Of a DNA stretch of 32,125 nt, positions 15,738-25,000 are shown in pieces (within the stretch, counting starts at the first letter, position 1; each line of letters starts with the position of its first letter). Under the pieces are notes generated by a model. That model did no database searches, was not told where the DNA came from, and saw only the letters and a program-made list of their open reading frames with translations. The translations under genes were made by a program, and so were the position numbers. The DNA is from CAYMLL01 sp964390645 (GTDB lineage Bacteria; Planctomycetota; UBA8108), in NCBI GenBank assembly GCA_964390645.1, contig CAYMLL010000047.1, forward strand, positions 1 through 32,125. The letters are read 5' to 3'.

Positions 15738-16712
15738 GTGTCTGTTCCATTCTTCGAGTGGGTCGTCGTGTGGTCCTTTTCTGGCGTCATTGCGTGCGCT
15801 GCGTACGGCGAGGAGAAACGTGAGCCGAAGGCGAAGACCCTGTCTCTCCACAAGGCACCGCCGGCGTACGTGAGAAACGCGAAGGATGACTCCAAGTGGC
15901 CCGATATGATTCGCGATGGGATCGATGCAGCGCGGAAGTACTTCGGGAACTACGGACCGGTCTTCGTCTACATCCTCGGGCACGAAGACAAGACCCTGAA
16001 CAGTGACGACTTTCACCGTGAGATCGTTGACGCGTACTGCAGGCACCGCTGCGGCGACTCGAAGAAGGAGCTGCAAGCCTGCAAGTCCGCTCCCGGCGCT
16101 GAGCTGGTGAAGAAAGCGCTCAGCGGCCGCGGAGATGCGTACCTTTCGTTCGTTGACAGGACCGATCCTCCCATCGCCGAGCTCGTCTTCGTCAATCCGC
16201 ACGAATTCAGGGATCCTTACCTCTACACGCGAGGGATTCATGAATACACGCATGTCTTCCAGCGTTCGTTCCCTCGGACGTCGACGTGGATGGCGGAGGG
16301 AGGAGCTGAATTCTTCGCCGCCTATCTAGGCGAGAAACACGGATGGGAGAAGTTCCACGATGCCATGAAGGCGTTCATGAGGAACGTGCACCGGGTGGAA
16401 GATCCCGAGCTGGACATCGAGGACATGGAAGACGTCGACGAGGCTCCACCTGAGGTCAAGAAATACTACCGTCACCTTGCTTATGATGCCGGAGCATGGG
16501 CGTTCGCCTTCATGATCCACAAGTCGAAGCGGCGGAGCATCGCAGACACGACGAAGATCCTCTATCCGCTCGTCGCGAAGCATGGATGGGAGCGTGCCCT
16601 GGTCGAGTTCGCCCAGGTGGATGACAAGCGAACGTTCTATAGAGCGTTCAACGAATTCCTGAAGACCCCCCTGGACGCGCAGCTGGAGATTCTGGCGACG
16701 CTCGAGGAATAG
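15738..16712 (+). CDS. Secreted HExxH metallopeptidase-like protein (peptidase MA-like)
   Basis: The chosen GTG at 15738 follows AGGGAG (15727-15732) by 5 bases and gives 324 residues with a signal peptide (1-24, ending CAAYG). A TTG at 15702 would add 12 residues without a better site. The body carries the gluzincin motif HEYTH (His168, Glu169, His172) followed by TWMAEGGAEFFAAYLG. Glu187 in the EGGAE segment is the likely third zinc ligand, as in peptidase-MA-like and DUF1570-type proteins. Residues 30-160 form an N-terminal domain with paired Cys (CRHRCGD, ACKS). All zinc-binding residues are present, so a secreted protease acting near the cell surface is plausible. No partner is evident; the neighbouring secreted proteins may be substrates but nothing shows this. 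Confidence 0.75.
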   Translation: MSVPFFEWVVVWSFSGVIACAAYGEEKREPKAKTLSLHKAPPAYVRNAKDDSKWPDMIRDGIDAARKYFGNYGPVFVYILGHEDKTLNSDDFHREIVDAYCRHRCGDSKKELQACKSAPGAELVKKALSGRGDAYLSFVDRTDPPIAELVFVNPHEFRDPYLYTRGIHEYTHVFQRSFPRTSTWMAEGGAEFFAAYLGEKHGWEKFHDAMKAFMRNVHRVEDPELDIEDMEDVDEAPPEVKKYYRHLAYDAGAWAFAFMIHKSKRRSIADTTKILYPLVAKHGWERALVEFAQVDDKRTFYRAFNEFLKTPLDAQLEILATLEE

Positions 16713-17058
16713 GGTCCCGTAAGTGAGAGGGAGGCCGTTCTCAGCCGTGCTCCGCGTCATCACTCTCGGGACTTCTCGGCACGGAACACCGTCGCCCACC
16801 CCGCGGGATCGCCGTCGTGTTCGATCCCGACTCCGGTTCTCGGGACCCACCAGGTCGCTCGCGACCTCGAACCTTCTCGTCCGCGTCTCCGGCGACCGCA
16901 CAGGCAGGCCGACGACGCGAACACGGGCACCGACGAGGAGTTCACGGAAGCGGCGGGCTTCCTCTTCTACCGGCGGCGCTGCACCGCTATGATGGATCCT
17001 TGGCTTGCTGGCGCCGGGTCTCCGGCGAGCGCTACCGCGTCCGGATCGGAGAATGCGA
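16713..17058 (+). other. Intergenic region with one copy of the dispersed terminal repeat
   Basis: No gene is visible between the metallopeptidase-like gene and the four-repeat gene. It contains the repeat end at 16748-16828, annotated separately. GGAG at 17048-17051 lies 7 bases before the ATG at 17059 and is the likely ribosome-binding site of the next gene. Confidence 0.5.
16748..16828 (+). repeat. Dispersed repeat, copy P (terminal segment)
   Basis: The segment starts TGCTCCGCGTCATCAC and holds GGAACACC 35 bases further on. The same start and the same 35-base spacing to GGAA occur at 19019 (same orientation) and, inverted, at 19350 and 30922. ACGGAACACCGTC is identical here and in the inverted copy near 30880. 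Homology to the copy at 19019 extends to about 16828 through GCGGGATCGC and GTCGTGTT. Confidence 0.65.
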
Positions 17059-18819
17059 ATGAAGACGGTCTTGCTCGCCGCCGTGTCGGCTCTCTGCGCT
17101 GCCTCGCTTCACGCTCAGACCAACGTCGAGATCACGTTCCGTGTCGATATGAACGTGCAGATCGGCCTCGGCCGCTTCGACCCTGCTGTCGACTATCCCG
17201 TCGTTCGCGGCACGATCAACGGCTGGGGATGTAGCGAACAGATGCTCGAGTCCGAGGAGGAGGACGGCGTCTACGAGCTGTCGGTCCAGGTGGCCGATCA
17301 CGTGATCGGTGCCGGCGAGTACAAGTTCAACATCAACTGTGGCAAGGGAGCCATCGGACGCTGGGAAGATGCGATCTCGAACCGTCGTTACACTGTCACG
17401 GGCGCGGAGCGCGACGAGGACGGAGACGGATTCGGCGAGCTCGTTCTGGAGACTGTCTTCTTCGACGATGCCGTGGGCGGAGCTGACGTGGAGCTGCTCT
17501 TCCGGGTCGACATGAGCGTTCAGATCGTCTCGGGACGCTTCGATCCCATCGGTCAGGAGGTCTTTGTCCGCGGCTCTCTCAACGGTTGGGGCTGCAGCGA
17601 GCCCCTCCTGGCCGGCGACGACGGTCTCTACGATATCGAGATCAGGGTTCCGGGTCACCAGATCGGCACGGGGCAGTACAAGTTCAACATCGGCTGCGGG
17701 GATTCCGGTTGGGAGGACAGTATCGGAAACCGACGTTACACGTTGACCGGTGATGAGCCCGACGAAGATGGCGACGGCTACGTCGAGGTCGAGATTCCCG
17801 TCGTCTACTTCGACGACGCTGAGCCGGGACCTGATGTCGAGATCCTCTTTCGCGTGGACATGACGCAGATGATCGAGGACAAGAGCTTCATTCCCGAGGA
17901 CATGACTCTTCACGTCGGTGGGACGTTCAACGGTTGGGACTGCAGCGCGCAGCTCGTCGAGTCCGACGATAACATCTTCGAGATCGAGCTGCGGATTCCG
18001 TCCCATCCGCTCGGAGCGGGTAGGTACAAGTTCAACATCGGGTGCCTGGCCGGAAGCTGGGAGCCGGATATCCAGGATCGGACCTATGTCGTCAGGAATG
18101 ACCTGCCGGACGAGGACGGCGACGGATTCGGCGAGATCACTCCTGCGGTGGCGTTCTACAACGCTCTGGAGAGTCCCTTTCTCGACGTCGAGATGATCTT
18201 CCAGGTCGACATGAGCGTGTTCGAGAGCGAGGGTCTCTTCGATCCCGCGAGCGAGACGGTGGTTGTTCGTGGAGAGCTCAACGCCTGGGACTGTACCGAG
18301 GCGATGACGCCGGTTGGCGATGGCCTATACGAGGTGACTGTCGAGTTGCCGGGAGTCATCGTCGGTCGTGGCGAGTACAAGTTCAACGTCGGCTGTCTGG
18401 ATGTCGGCTGGGAGGACTCGATCCCGAATCGTCAGTACTTCATCGTCGGCGACGAGGTCGATACGGACGACGACGGGCTCGTCGAGGTGCGTCTCGGTCC
18501 GTTCTACTTCGATGAACGGGAGCCGCCACCGGGGGTCGGCCCGTTCCTGCGCGGGGATTGTGGCCAGGCGGGTAACGTGAACATCTCGAGCGGGATCTTG
18601 CTTCTCACCTTTCTCTTCAGCGGGGGAGGCGATCCGGGCTGCTTCGCGGCATGCGACGCGGACGGTGACGGCCGGCTCGATGTCACGACAGCCATCTACA
18701 TCTTCAACTTCCTCTTCCTCGGCGGTGGTGCGCCGTCCGCGCCGTTTCCCGACTGCGGCTTCTCGGAGTCGGAGGAAGACGTCACGCTGGGCTGCGCCGA
18801 CGGCTCGGGTTGCATCTGA
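17059..18819 (+). CDS. Secreted protein with four starch-binding-like repeats and a dockerin-like tail
   Basis: This 586-residue protein has a signal peptide (1-20, ending LHAQT) and four tandem repeats of about 117-121 residues starting at residues 22, 143, 259 and 376. Each opens with VE-x2-F-x-VDM, holds NGW-x-CSE or NAWDCTE, then GxYKFN(I/V)xC, then R-x-Y, and closes with an acidic loop such as DEDGDGFGE or DTDDDG. The fold resembles CBM20/CBM48-type carbohydrate-binding sandwiches. The two Cys per repeat may pair, and the acidic loops look like calcium sites. Residues 493-586 are the dockerin-like tail (FLRGDCGQAGNVN, DADGDGRLDV, PFPDCGF); its first loop lacks the usual acidic ligands. 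No catalytic domain is seen, so it is probably a surface glycan-binding protein. ATG 17059 is preferred over 17053 for its GGAG spacing. Confidence 0.85.
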   Translation: MKTVLLAAVSALCAASLHAQTNVEITFRVDMNVQIGLGRFDPAVDYPVVRGTINGWGCSEQMLESEEEDGVYELSVQVADHVIGAGEYKFNINCGKGAIGRWEDAISNRRYTVTGAERDEDGDGFGELVLETVFFDDAVGGADVELLFRVDMSVQIVSGRFDPIGQEVFVRGSLNGWGCSEPLLAGDDGLYDIEIRVPGHQIGTGQYKFNIGCGDSGWEDSIGNRRYTLTGDEPDEDGDGYVEVEIPVVYFDDAEPGPDVEILFRVDMTQMIEDKSFIPEDMTLHVGGTFNGWDCSAQLVESDDNIFEIELRIPSHPLGAGRYKFNIGCLAGSWEPDIQDRTYVVRNDLPDEDGDGFGEITPAVAFYNALESPFLDVEMIFQVDMSVFESEGLFDPASETVVVRGELNAWDCTEAMTPVGDGLYEVTVELPGVIVGRGEYKFNVGCLDVGWEDSIPNRQYFIVGDEVDTDDDGLVEVRLGPFYFDEREPPPGVGPFLRGDCGQAGNVNISSGILLLTFLFSGGGDPGCFAACDADGDGRLDVTTAIYIFNFLFLGGGAPSAPFPDCGFSESEEDVTLGCADGSGCI

Positions 18820-19018
18820 CGCCCGCGCTGTGTCTCGGCGCCGCCGGGTTGTCCGTCGCGCCGAGCCTCGGAGCTTTCGCGAACTCGGGTCAGCGATGAT
18901 GCTCCGGTCCCGTGATCTTCACGACACGAGCCGCCGGACTCCGTCTCCTCCTGTCCCTCGTCGTCCTTCTCGTCTGTCTCCTCCCCGCGCGGGGCTCTCG
19001 CCGTGCGGCGGCCAGCAC
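18820..19018. other. Intergenic, nothing recognised
   Basis: The stretch after the four-repeat gene is GC-rich with short open frames on both strands, none recognisable. No terminator with a T-run is evident. It leads into the repeat pair at 19019-19350. Confidence 0.4.
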
Positions 19019-19098
19019 TGCTCCGTGTCATCACCTGCATGACTCTCGCGCATGGAATACGGTCGCTCACCATGCGGGATCGCGGTCGTGTTGGACCC
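19019..19098 (+). repeat. Dispersed repeat, copy Q (terminal segment)
   Basis: It is homologous to copy P at 16748-16828 in the same orientation: shared TGCTCCG start, 35-base spacing to GGAA, then GCGGGATCGC and GTCGTGTT. It forms the left end of the inverted pair at 19019-19350. Confidence 0.6.
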
Positions 19099-19150
19099 CC
19101 CCACCCGTTCGTGGCACCCCCGAGGTGCGATCACGCCACCACCGCCCCCC

Positions 19151-19350
19151 AGTCCCTCGCGGCTCATGTAACGGCCGTGCTGTTTCTTCGGGCTTCCATG
19201 CTGCGACGATCCGGCCCGGTCGTCGAAGACGAAGTGCGTCTCGAGATGTTCCGAGGCGAACCGTCGACGGCGAGGTACCCCGAGTCACGCTGCGGCGCCA
19301 GGAGGGCGGTGTTCCGGGCGCTGGAACCCGGGATGTCGTGATGCGGAGCA
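19151..19350 (+). repeat. Dispersed repeat, copy A (about 200 bases)
   Basis: It is similar along its full length to 30724-30922. Both begin AGTCCCTCG, share ATGTAACGGCCGTGCTGTTT and CGTCGACGGCGAGGT-type segments (the latter with small changes), and end in the GTTCC-to-CGGAGC terminus with 35-base spacing. In this copy one frame is open over most of the length (VTAVLFLRASMLRRSG...), so it could be the tail of a lost protein gene. Confidence 0.65.
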
Positions 19351-19672
19351 CAGGAGAAAGCCTCGAGAGAGTCCCATCCGGGTTTGTTCCGTTCGTCACC
19401 TGTAGAAGGAAAGGGAAACTCGGACGGGAAAGCGAACACCGGCTCTTGTGTCCCTGTTGCCGGGAAGTGCGCCGGCGGGGGGTGTTGACTTCGTCTGCGC
19501 GGCCGCGGACCCTGAGGGTACTCGGGTTCTCGTGTCGCGCGGCATTCGACGGGTTCAGGCCCCGAGCGACGGGTTCAGGCCCCGGGAATCGCCGAGAGCA
19601 TCCTTCGATGGCTCCGGTCCGGGATGGGCTCGAGGCGAGGTCTCCTGTCTCTCGGACTCGCCCGCAAGTCGC
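19351..19672. other. Region before the atypical gene, containing a 20-base tandem repeat
   Basis: No gene is recognised. Its distinctive content is the tandem duplication at 19547-19586. There is no Shine-Dalgarno before the ATG at 19673, so the downstream gene either uses weak initiation or lost its native leader. Confidence 0.4.
19547..19586 (+). repeat. Tandem 20-base duplication
   Basis: CGACGGGTTCAGGCCCCGAG at 19547-19566 is followed directly by a second copy at 19567-19586 that differs in one base near its end. It lies 86 bases before the ATG of the atypical gene at 19673. Confidence 0.7.
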
Positions 19673-21532
19673 ATGAAAAAAACCCTGCTCCTCCTCTTCG
19701 CCCTCGGCAGCGCCTGCCAAAGCGCCCCGCAACGACCGCTCGAATTCACCACGATGATCGCGCACTGGGATCAATACGATGACCCCGCCTATCTGCCCTT
19801 CGTCAAGGAGGCGCGGCCCGAGTTGGCGCAGATCGGTTTTTACGGTGCGCACTTCTGGAGCCTCGGCGACACGAAATTCGGCCAGGGCTATCCCGGCCAT
19901 TTTCCTGGAATCGGCCTCAAAGAAAACCGCGACTGGTTCAGGCAGCGCAATCGCGATCTGCATGAACTCGACGTGCTGGTCATCGGGCATTTCAACATCG
20001 AGTTTCTTGTGGGCGACCCGAAGAGCGAGGATGGGCCGCGAGGATTCTTCAAGTTCTACAACGAGCTATGGGACGAAAAACAACTCGGCCCCAAGCCGGT
20101 GAAGGATCCGCTGCAGTTGCTGGAAAAGAATGCCGACGGCACGCCGCGCACGAACAACACGTATTCCATCGGCGGCATGAAGGAATACTGGGCGTGCCTG
20201 AACAATCCGCACTGGCGCGTCGTCCTCAAGGCATGGGTGCGCGAGGGGATCCGGGCCGGCGTGGACGGGTTCATGGTCAATTATTTTTATCGTCACAACT
20301 GCCTGTGCAGACATTGCCAGAGGAGTTTTCGTTCGTATCTCGGAAAACGCTTCACGGCGGCGGAGTTGAAAACGAATTTCGAGATCTCCCGGCTTGCCAC
20401 GCACGAGTTCTCGGAAATCGGCGCGTGGCATGATCCAGCCAAGAGCACGCTCTTCAAGCGCGAGCAGTTGCGCTTCTCTCAGATAGCCACCAAGGACTGT
20501 TTCGACGAAGTCTTCGTGCGCTACGGCCGCTCCCTGAAACCCGGCCTCATCGTCGGCCAGTGGAATCACATCGGCCGCTTCAGCCAAATCAATACCGACG
20601 AGCGCTGTCTGCTGCCCAAGGAGCTGTGGGCGAAGGACGAGGACTATCTCTGGTACAGCACCGGCAGCGGCGCCTTTTACACCGACCTGAAGAACGGCTT
20701 TCTTGGCGAAGGCACGTTGCAAGCGCGGTACATTCGCGGTGCCACTGGCGGCAAGCCCTTCACGCTCGGCAAGTACGAAAAAACCCGCACCCGCGCGGCC
20801 ATCGCCGAGCTCATCGCCAATGGCGGCGCGCCGATGGGATTCTACACCGACTTCACCAACGCCGAGGCGCGAAAGGTCATCACGCAGTATTACCACTTCA
20901 TTCGCCGGAACAGATCCATTTTTCACCGCAACCAGACCGCCGCCGAAAGCGTGCTGCTCTATCCGCGCAAAGCTGTGCACGCGGGCAATGTGGCCGACGT
21001 GCAGGAGTTCCTGAAGCTCGGCGATTCACTGCTGGACAGCCACGTGCTTTTCGACGTGCTGCCCGACGACCTCGCCACGAAAGAGGCCCTCGCGAAATAT
21101 GAGGCCGTGTATCGCGTGGACGGAAAAACGCCGGCAGCAACAAGCCGTTTCGAGATCACCGCGCCCACCACCGTGCGCGCCTCGCTCAGCCGGCCGGCCG
21201 AGGGCGATGCGCTGCATTTGCATTTTGTGAATTACAACCGCACGGAGCCCAGGACACCTCGGAGCGCCGGCGGCGGTATTCACGACGAGAAACCCATCGC
21301 CGCGGAAGGCATTCAATGCTCCATGGCAATTCCGGAGGGAAAGAAGCTGAAGAACATCCGCTTCTTCACGCCGGAAAAAAACGGCGTTCAGGAATTGGTC
21401 ACGACCATCTCGGACAGCCGAGTGCAATTCGCGGTGCCCGGATTCCTGGTTTATGGCGTGGCGGAAATGACCTTCGAGTTCCGCGGAGCTGTCCTTCGAG
21501 GACGCGATTCTTCCCGGCCAGGTAGTCGATGA
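19673..21532 (+). CDS. Secreted glycoside-hydrolase-like (TIM-barrel) protein, probably acquired
   Basis: From ATG 19673 the protein has 619 residues. MKKTLLLLFALGSACQSA is a signal peptide, possibly a lipoprotein signal. The body looks like an extracellular TIM-barrel glycoside-hydrolase-like protein: THM/F-type barrel strands, then VDGFMVNYFYRHNCLCRHC with a Cys cluster followed by QRSFRSYLGKRF. That arrangement resembles the C-x-C-x2-C plus F-x2-YL stretch of uncharacterised GH42- or amylase-like barrels. A C-terminal beta domain (about 510-600) includes GDALHLHFVNYN. I cannot assign a family or substrate. Codon use differs from the neighbours: many AAA, AAT and TTT codons and AT-rich runs such as TTATTTTTATCG near 20281. 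The last 16 or so residues come from antisense reading of an IS fragment (21480-21605), so the native end is altered. Confidence 0.75.
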   Translation: MKKTLLLLFALGSACQSAPQRPLEFTTMIAHWDQYDDPAYLPFVKEARPELAQIGFYGAHFWSLGDTKFGQGYPGHFPGIGLKENRDWFRQRNRDLHELDVLVIGHFNIEFLVGDPKSEDGPRGFFKFYNELWDEKQLGPKPVKDPLQLLEKNADGTPRTNNTYSIGGMKEYWACLNNPHWRVVLKAWVREGIRAGVDGFMVNYFYRHNCLCRHCQRSFRSYLGKRFTAAELKTNFEISRLATHEFSEIGAWHDPAKSTLFKREQLRFSQIATKDCFDEVFVRYGRSLKPGLIVGQWNHIGRFSQINTDERCLLPKELWAKDEDYLWYSTGSGAFYTDLKNGFLGEGTLQARYIRGATGGKPFTLGKYEKTRTRAAIAELIANGGAPMGFYTDFTNAEARKVITQYYHFIRRNRSIFHRNQTAAESVLLYPRKAVHAGNVADVQEFLKLGDSLLDSHVLFDVLPDDLATKEALAKYEAVYRVDGKTPAATSRFEITAPTTVRASLSRPAEGDALHLHFVNYNRTEPRTPRSAGGGIHDEKPIAAEGIQCSMAIPEGKKLKNIRFFTPEKNGVQELVTTISDSRVQFAVPGFLVYGVAEMTFEFRGAVLRGRDSSRPGSR

Positions 21533-21605
21533 TGTCTCGCTGGTGGCGGTTCAGCCGGCCGGGCAGCGTGATCACGAGCAGCTGCCATGGGTGAAGCGTG
21601 TTCAT
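21480..21605 (-). mobile_element. IS transposase/integrase N-terminal fragment (copy 1)
   Basis: Reading from ATG 21605 on the minus strand gives MNTLHPWQLLVITLPG then RLNRHQRDIIDYLAGKNRVL and EGQLRG. This matches the start of the plus-strand fragment at 25238 (MSALQPWQLLLITLAG, RHQQDIIEYLVERNRVL, EGQLRG) and the N-terminus of a well-known planctomycete/acidobacterial helix-turn-helix integrase-type transposase. Only about 42 codons remain, and the break is right after LRG. The 3' end of the plus-strand gene at 19673 runs into it. Confidence 0.7.
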
Positions 21606-22005
21606 GGTAGCCGATGGTGATGGAGCGAGTCGTCCGGCAGCAGACCTCGCGAGACACTTCGATCGTGATTCGTTCGAGTTCTCGGACAGGTCGGCCTCGA
21701 CGTGTCGATCGCAGGGCAGTCGCGTGAATAATAAAAAATAACCGTTAGCAGGCGTATCCCGAGGAGGAGCACGACGCGACCGAGGACGAGCTGCGCTGCT
21801 CTTCAACCGCGACGACGACGTCACCAGGCAGGAGCTGAAAACGGCGACCCGAGCGACCCGGCTGTTGACGAGCGATCGCGTATGGGTTGACGAGCCGAGT
21901 GACCACGATTACTCTGGAACGCGGTTCGGGTTTCGAGGTGACGTGGCGCAACCTCCGCGCGAGGCGCCGGGGATTCTCGGGAATCGTCATTGTGAGAGTC
22001 TGATC
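21606..22005. other. Intergenic region with an AT-rich patch
   Basis: No gene is recognised. An AT-rich run, AATAATAAAAAATAACCG, near 21726-21743 stands out in otherwise GC-rich DNA and lies about 265 bases before the ATG at 22006. It could be a promoter element or a scar of the IS insertion. The first part (21606-21725) is probably upstream leader of the IS fragment. Confidence 0.45.
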
Positions 22006-25000
22006 ATGACACGCTGTACGTCCCTGGCGGCTGTACTCCTCTTCGCGTCTCTGGCGAACGCGCAGGAAGTGAACCGTCGGATCTCGACGCCCAACTACTC
22101 GGCCGGCGTCCAGGTCGATATCTCGCTCACGGCAGTCGGGTTTTCCGCCGATGCCACGGTGACCGAGACCATTCCCGAGGGATTCTCGGTCACCGACGAT
22201 GGTGGCGGGACAGAAAACGACAGCGAGCTCAGTTTCGATATCACGGGCGTCGACGCCGACCGGGCCTTCTTCAGCGACGTCGTCAGGGAGGGCACGGGCG
22301 TGACCGGGACGAGCCCGGTCATCCAGGCCGGCGGGCTCCTCGACAGTGTGCCTCTCTACAACGACCGCAACCACGTCTGGGCGAACATCGCCGGGTCGTC
22401 GGTCGAGAACGCCTCCTGGATCCAGGTCTCCAACAGTGACAAGGGGGTCGGGGACTACAGGCTCACCGTGACGGCGGATGCCGACACGATGCTCATTCTG
22501 GCCATCGATCACCGCATGGGCGACAACAGCCGCGGCACGCCGCCCGACCTCACCAACGTCATGACCTGGGTCGAGGACATGGGCTTCGAGTCGACCGGCG
22601 AGGTCATCGGTATCGACGAGGGCAACGACGGCAGCGTCAATCAGGATTTCACGCTCTACGCCATGGAGATTCCCGGCGAGGAGCCCATCGAGCTCCTCGA
22701 ACAGAACGACGGCGGCGGTCGCAACATGTATCTGCCGATCATTCCCGCGGGCGCGCCACCGGTCGTCTTCCGCTACGGGATCACTGCCGAGGACTGCGAG
22801 GGTGGCACAGTGAGCAGCATCGACGGCGTCGTCGCGCCGGGAGACCTCGCGGTTGGCGGAGATCAGTTCCTCAACTGCCTCGGCGAATGCGGCCTCTACG
22901 CGTCGGGCGGCATCTCTTCGGCGCTCATCCTCGGCCCCGTCGATCTCGGTCGCCCCGCCGGCCAGCAGTGCGACGACCAGGGTGCGGTGGCGACGACGGA
23001 CTACCTGAAGAGTGAGGATACCGGTGACGAGACCTCGGTGCTGGTCAACGAGGGCGACACGGTCTTTCCCGACTTCGGCGACGAGGCAGGGGGCATCGGG
23101 GTGGCGTTCTCGATCAACCCGGACATCAATCCAGATGCGCCTGACGGCCTCACCGCGTGGAGCGCGACGGCCGACGAGACGGGGTACATCGACTACGAGA
23201 GACCCGAGAACATCGACGCGCTCGACGACTACCTGGTCTACGCGCTCGTCTACATCACGAACAACACGGGCGACTGCCGCGATGCCGTCCTCGAGCTCGG
23301 AAGCGACGACGCCGTCAAGGCGCGTCTCAACGGACGCCTTGTGCACGTCAACTCCGTCTGCCGCGGCATCGGTGGCTACGGCGGAGGCGACAGGGTGCCC
23401 GTGACGTTCGCGCCAGGCACCAACGTCCTTCTGGTCGCGACGATCGAGCGCGGTGGTGGGTCCGGCGTGCGAATCGTCGTGCGGGATACGGACGACTCAC
23501 CGCTTCTGGGTGGCGATGTCGTCGCCGGCTGTGAGGCGCCAGATGACTACCCGTCCTCGGCGGGGCCCCCGTCGGTGACGCGCTCGCTGTCGGAGGGCGT
23601 CGTCAACAACGACGGCGAGGTCACGATCACCCTCTCCGCCACGGGTGTCTTCGGATCCGCGACCATCACCGAGGCCTTTGACGCGTCATTCACCGTCACG
23701 GACGCCGGCGGCGGCACGGTGCAGGACAACACGATTACCTTCGAGGTCACGAGTGACGGCGACGTCAGCTACACTCTCATCGCCGCTGACCCGTGTCCCG
23801 ATGGCGATCTGGCACCCTTCGTCGGCGAGGCCACGATCGCGGAGGGCTGTCCGAACTCGGCAGCGGTGATGGGTCCGGACGCGATTCGCTGTGCGACCGG
23901 CTGTCCCGCGCCTCCCGACGCCGCGGACGCGGATCTCGTCTGGGCCTTCCGTTTTGCCTCGGCTGGTACCCCGCTTTTCGAGATCGAGACGCCCAACGAT
24001 GCCGGGTTCTTCTACGAGAACGTCCTGCAGGGAACCGTGCAGGACCTTGTCTACGACGAGGATCTTCGCGAATACGGCTACGAACAGGTCTACACCGACG
24101 GCTTCGACGGTCGGGATGACCTCCCCTTGCCGGTTCACACGGGGCGAGGCGGCTGGGAGATCTTCGGGCCGTTCGATGAATCGCCGAACCTTCGCCAGGC
24201 GTTCACCGACACGGAGCCGGAGGAAATCTACGACGGGTTCATCGGCGCGAAGAACTTCCTCAATCAGACCGGTTGCACGGCGACGATCAACGATCCGCCG
24301 GATCGAAACGTCCCCTGCGCGGAGGGAAACCTTGCGCCGCTCGACCCGGATGGCATCATCTTCCGCGCCGACGTCCCGAACGGTCTCTATCGCTTCGTCG
24401 CAGCCCTGGGCTCGGCTGACAACCCACACGCGCATCGTCTCGTGGCCGAGGACGGCGGTGAGGGTCCGCCGACGGAGATCGGTCCGAACCACGTCGTACT
24501 GGTGAGCAACCATGACCAGGCGGAGTTCACGATCGGAGAGGTGGATGCCAATCGCCCGGGCGAGGGTGTCTTCGCCCGGGTGGGATTCGAGGGCAAGCTG
24601 CCTCCGATGGGCGACGGCGTCTTCCCCGATCCGCAGTTCATCAACATGGATGTCGATGGTCTGCCGACGAACGGTTGCCCGGAGAGCCCGGTGCTGGAGG
24701 TGACGCAGGGATACATCCGGTTCCACCAGCTTCAGGCGAACTCGAACCCGCCGGGAAACGACGTCAACGGCGGTGACTTCGTTCTGCTCGAGATCTGGTG
24801 CGTGGGCGAAATCGATCCGCCGGACGGAGTTCGCTTCGTGCGCGGCGACGCGGACTCCAGCGGCAGCATCAACCTGACGGACGGGGTCGCGGTCCTCAAC
24901 TACCTCTTCCTGGGTGGGGCCGCGCCGTCCTGTCTGGACGCCGGCGATTTCGACGACAGCGGCGGGGTGGACCTGGCGATCAGCGACGCGATCGGTGTCT

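Larger units (their letters stand above)
19019..19350. mobile_element. Candidate MITE-like unit bounded by inverted repeat ends
   Basis: Two copies of the dispersed terminal repeat face outwards here: the left end starts TGCTCCGTGTCATCAC at 19019 and the right end, read on the opposite strand from 19350, starts TGCTCCGCATCACGAC. Over the first 46 bases the two ends agree at 29 positions by eye. The 332-base unit has no gene of its own. A non-autonomous transposable element is one reading; two independent insertions lying head to head is another. I see no target-site duplication. Confidence 0.4.

Noticed and set aside
17059..18819. Cellulosome-type scaffoldin
   Set aside because: The four repeats match carbohydrate-binding sandwiches with an NGW motif and not cohesins; only the tail is dockerin-like.
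19019..19350. CRISPR-like repeat arrangement
   Set aside because: The repeats are inverted, imperfect and few, without regular spacers or cas genes.
21745..23346. Long minus-strand frame (533 codons) opposite the 1044-residue gene
   Set aside because: Its Val/Asp/Arg-rich composition is typical of antisense in GC-rich DNA; the plus-strand gene has a signal peptide and clear domains.
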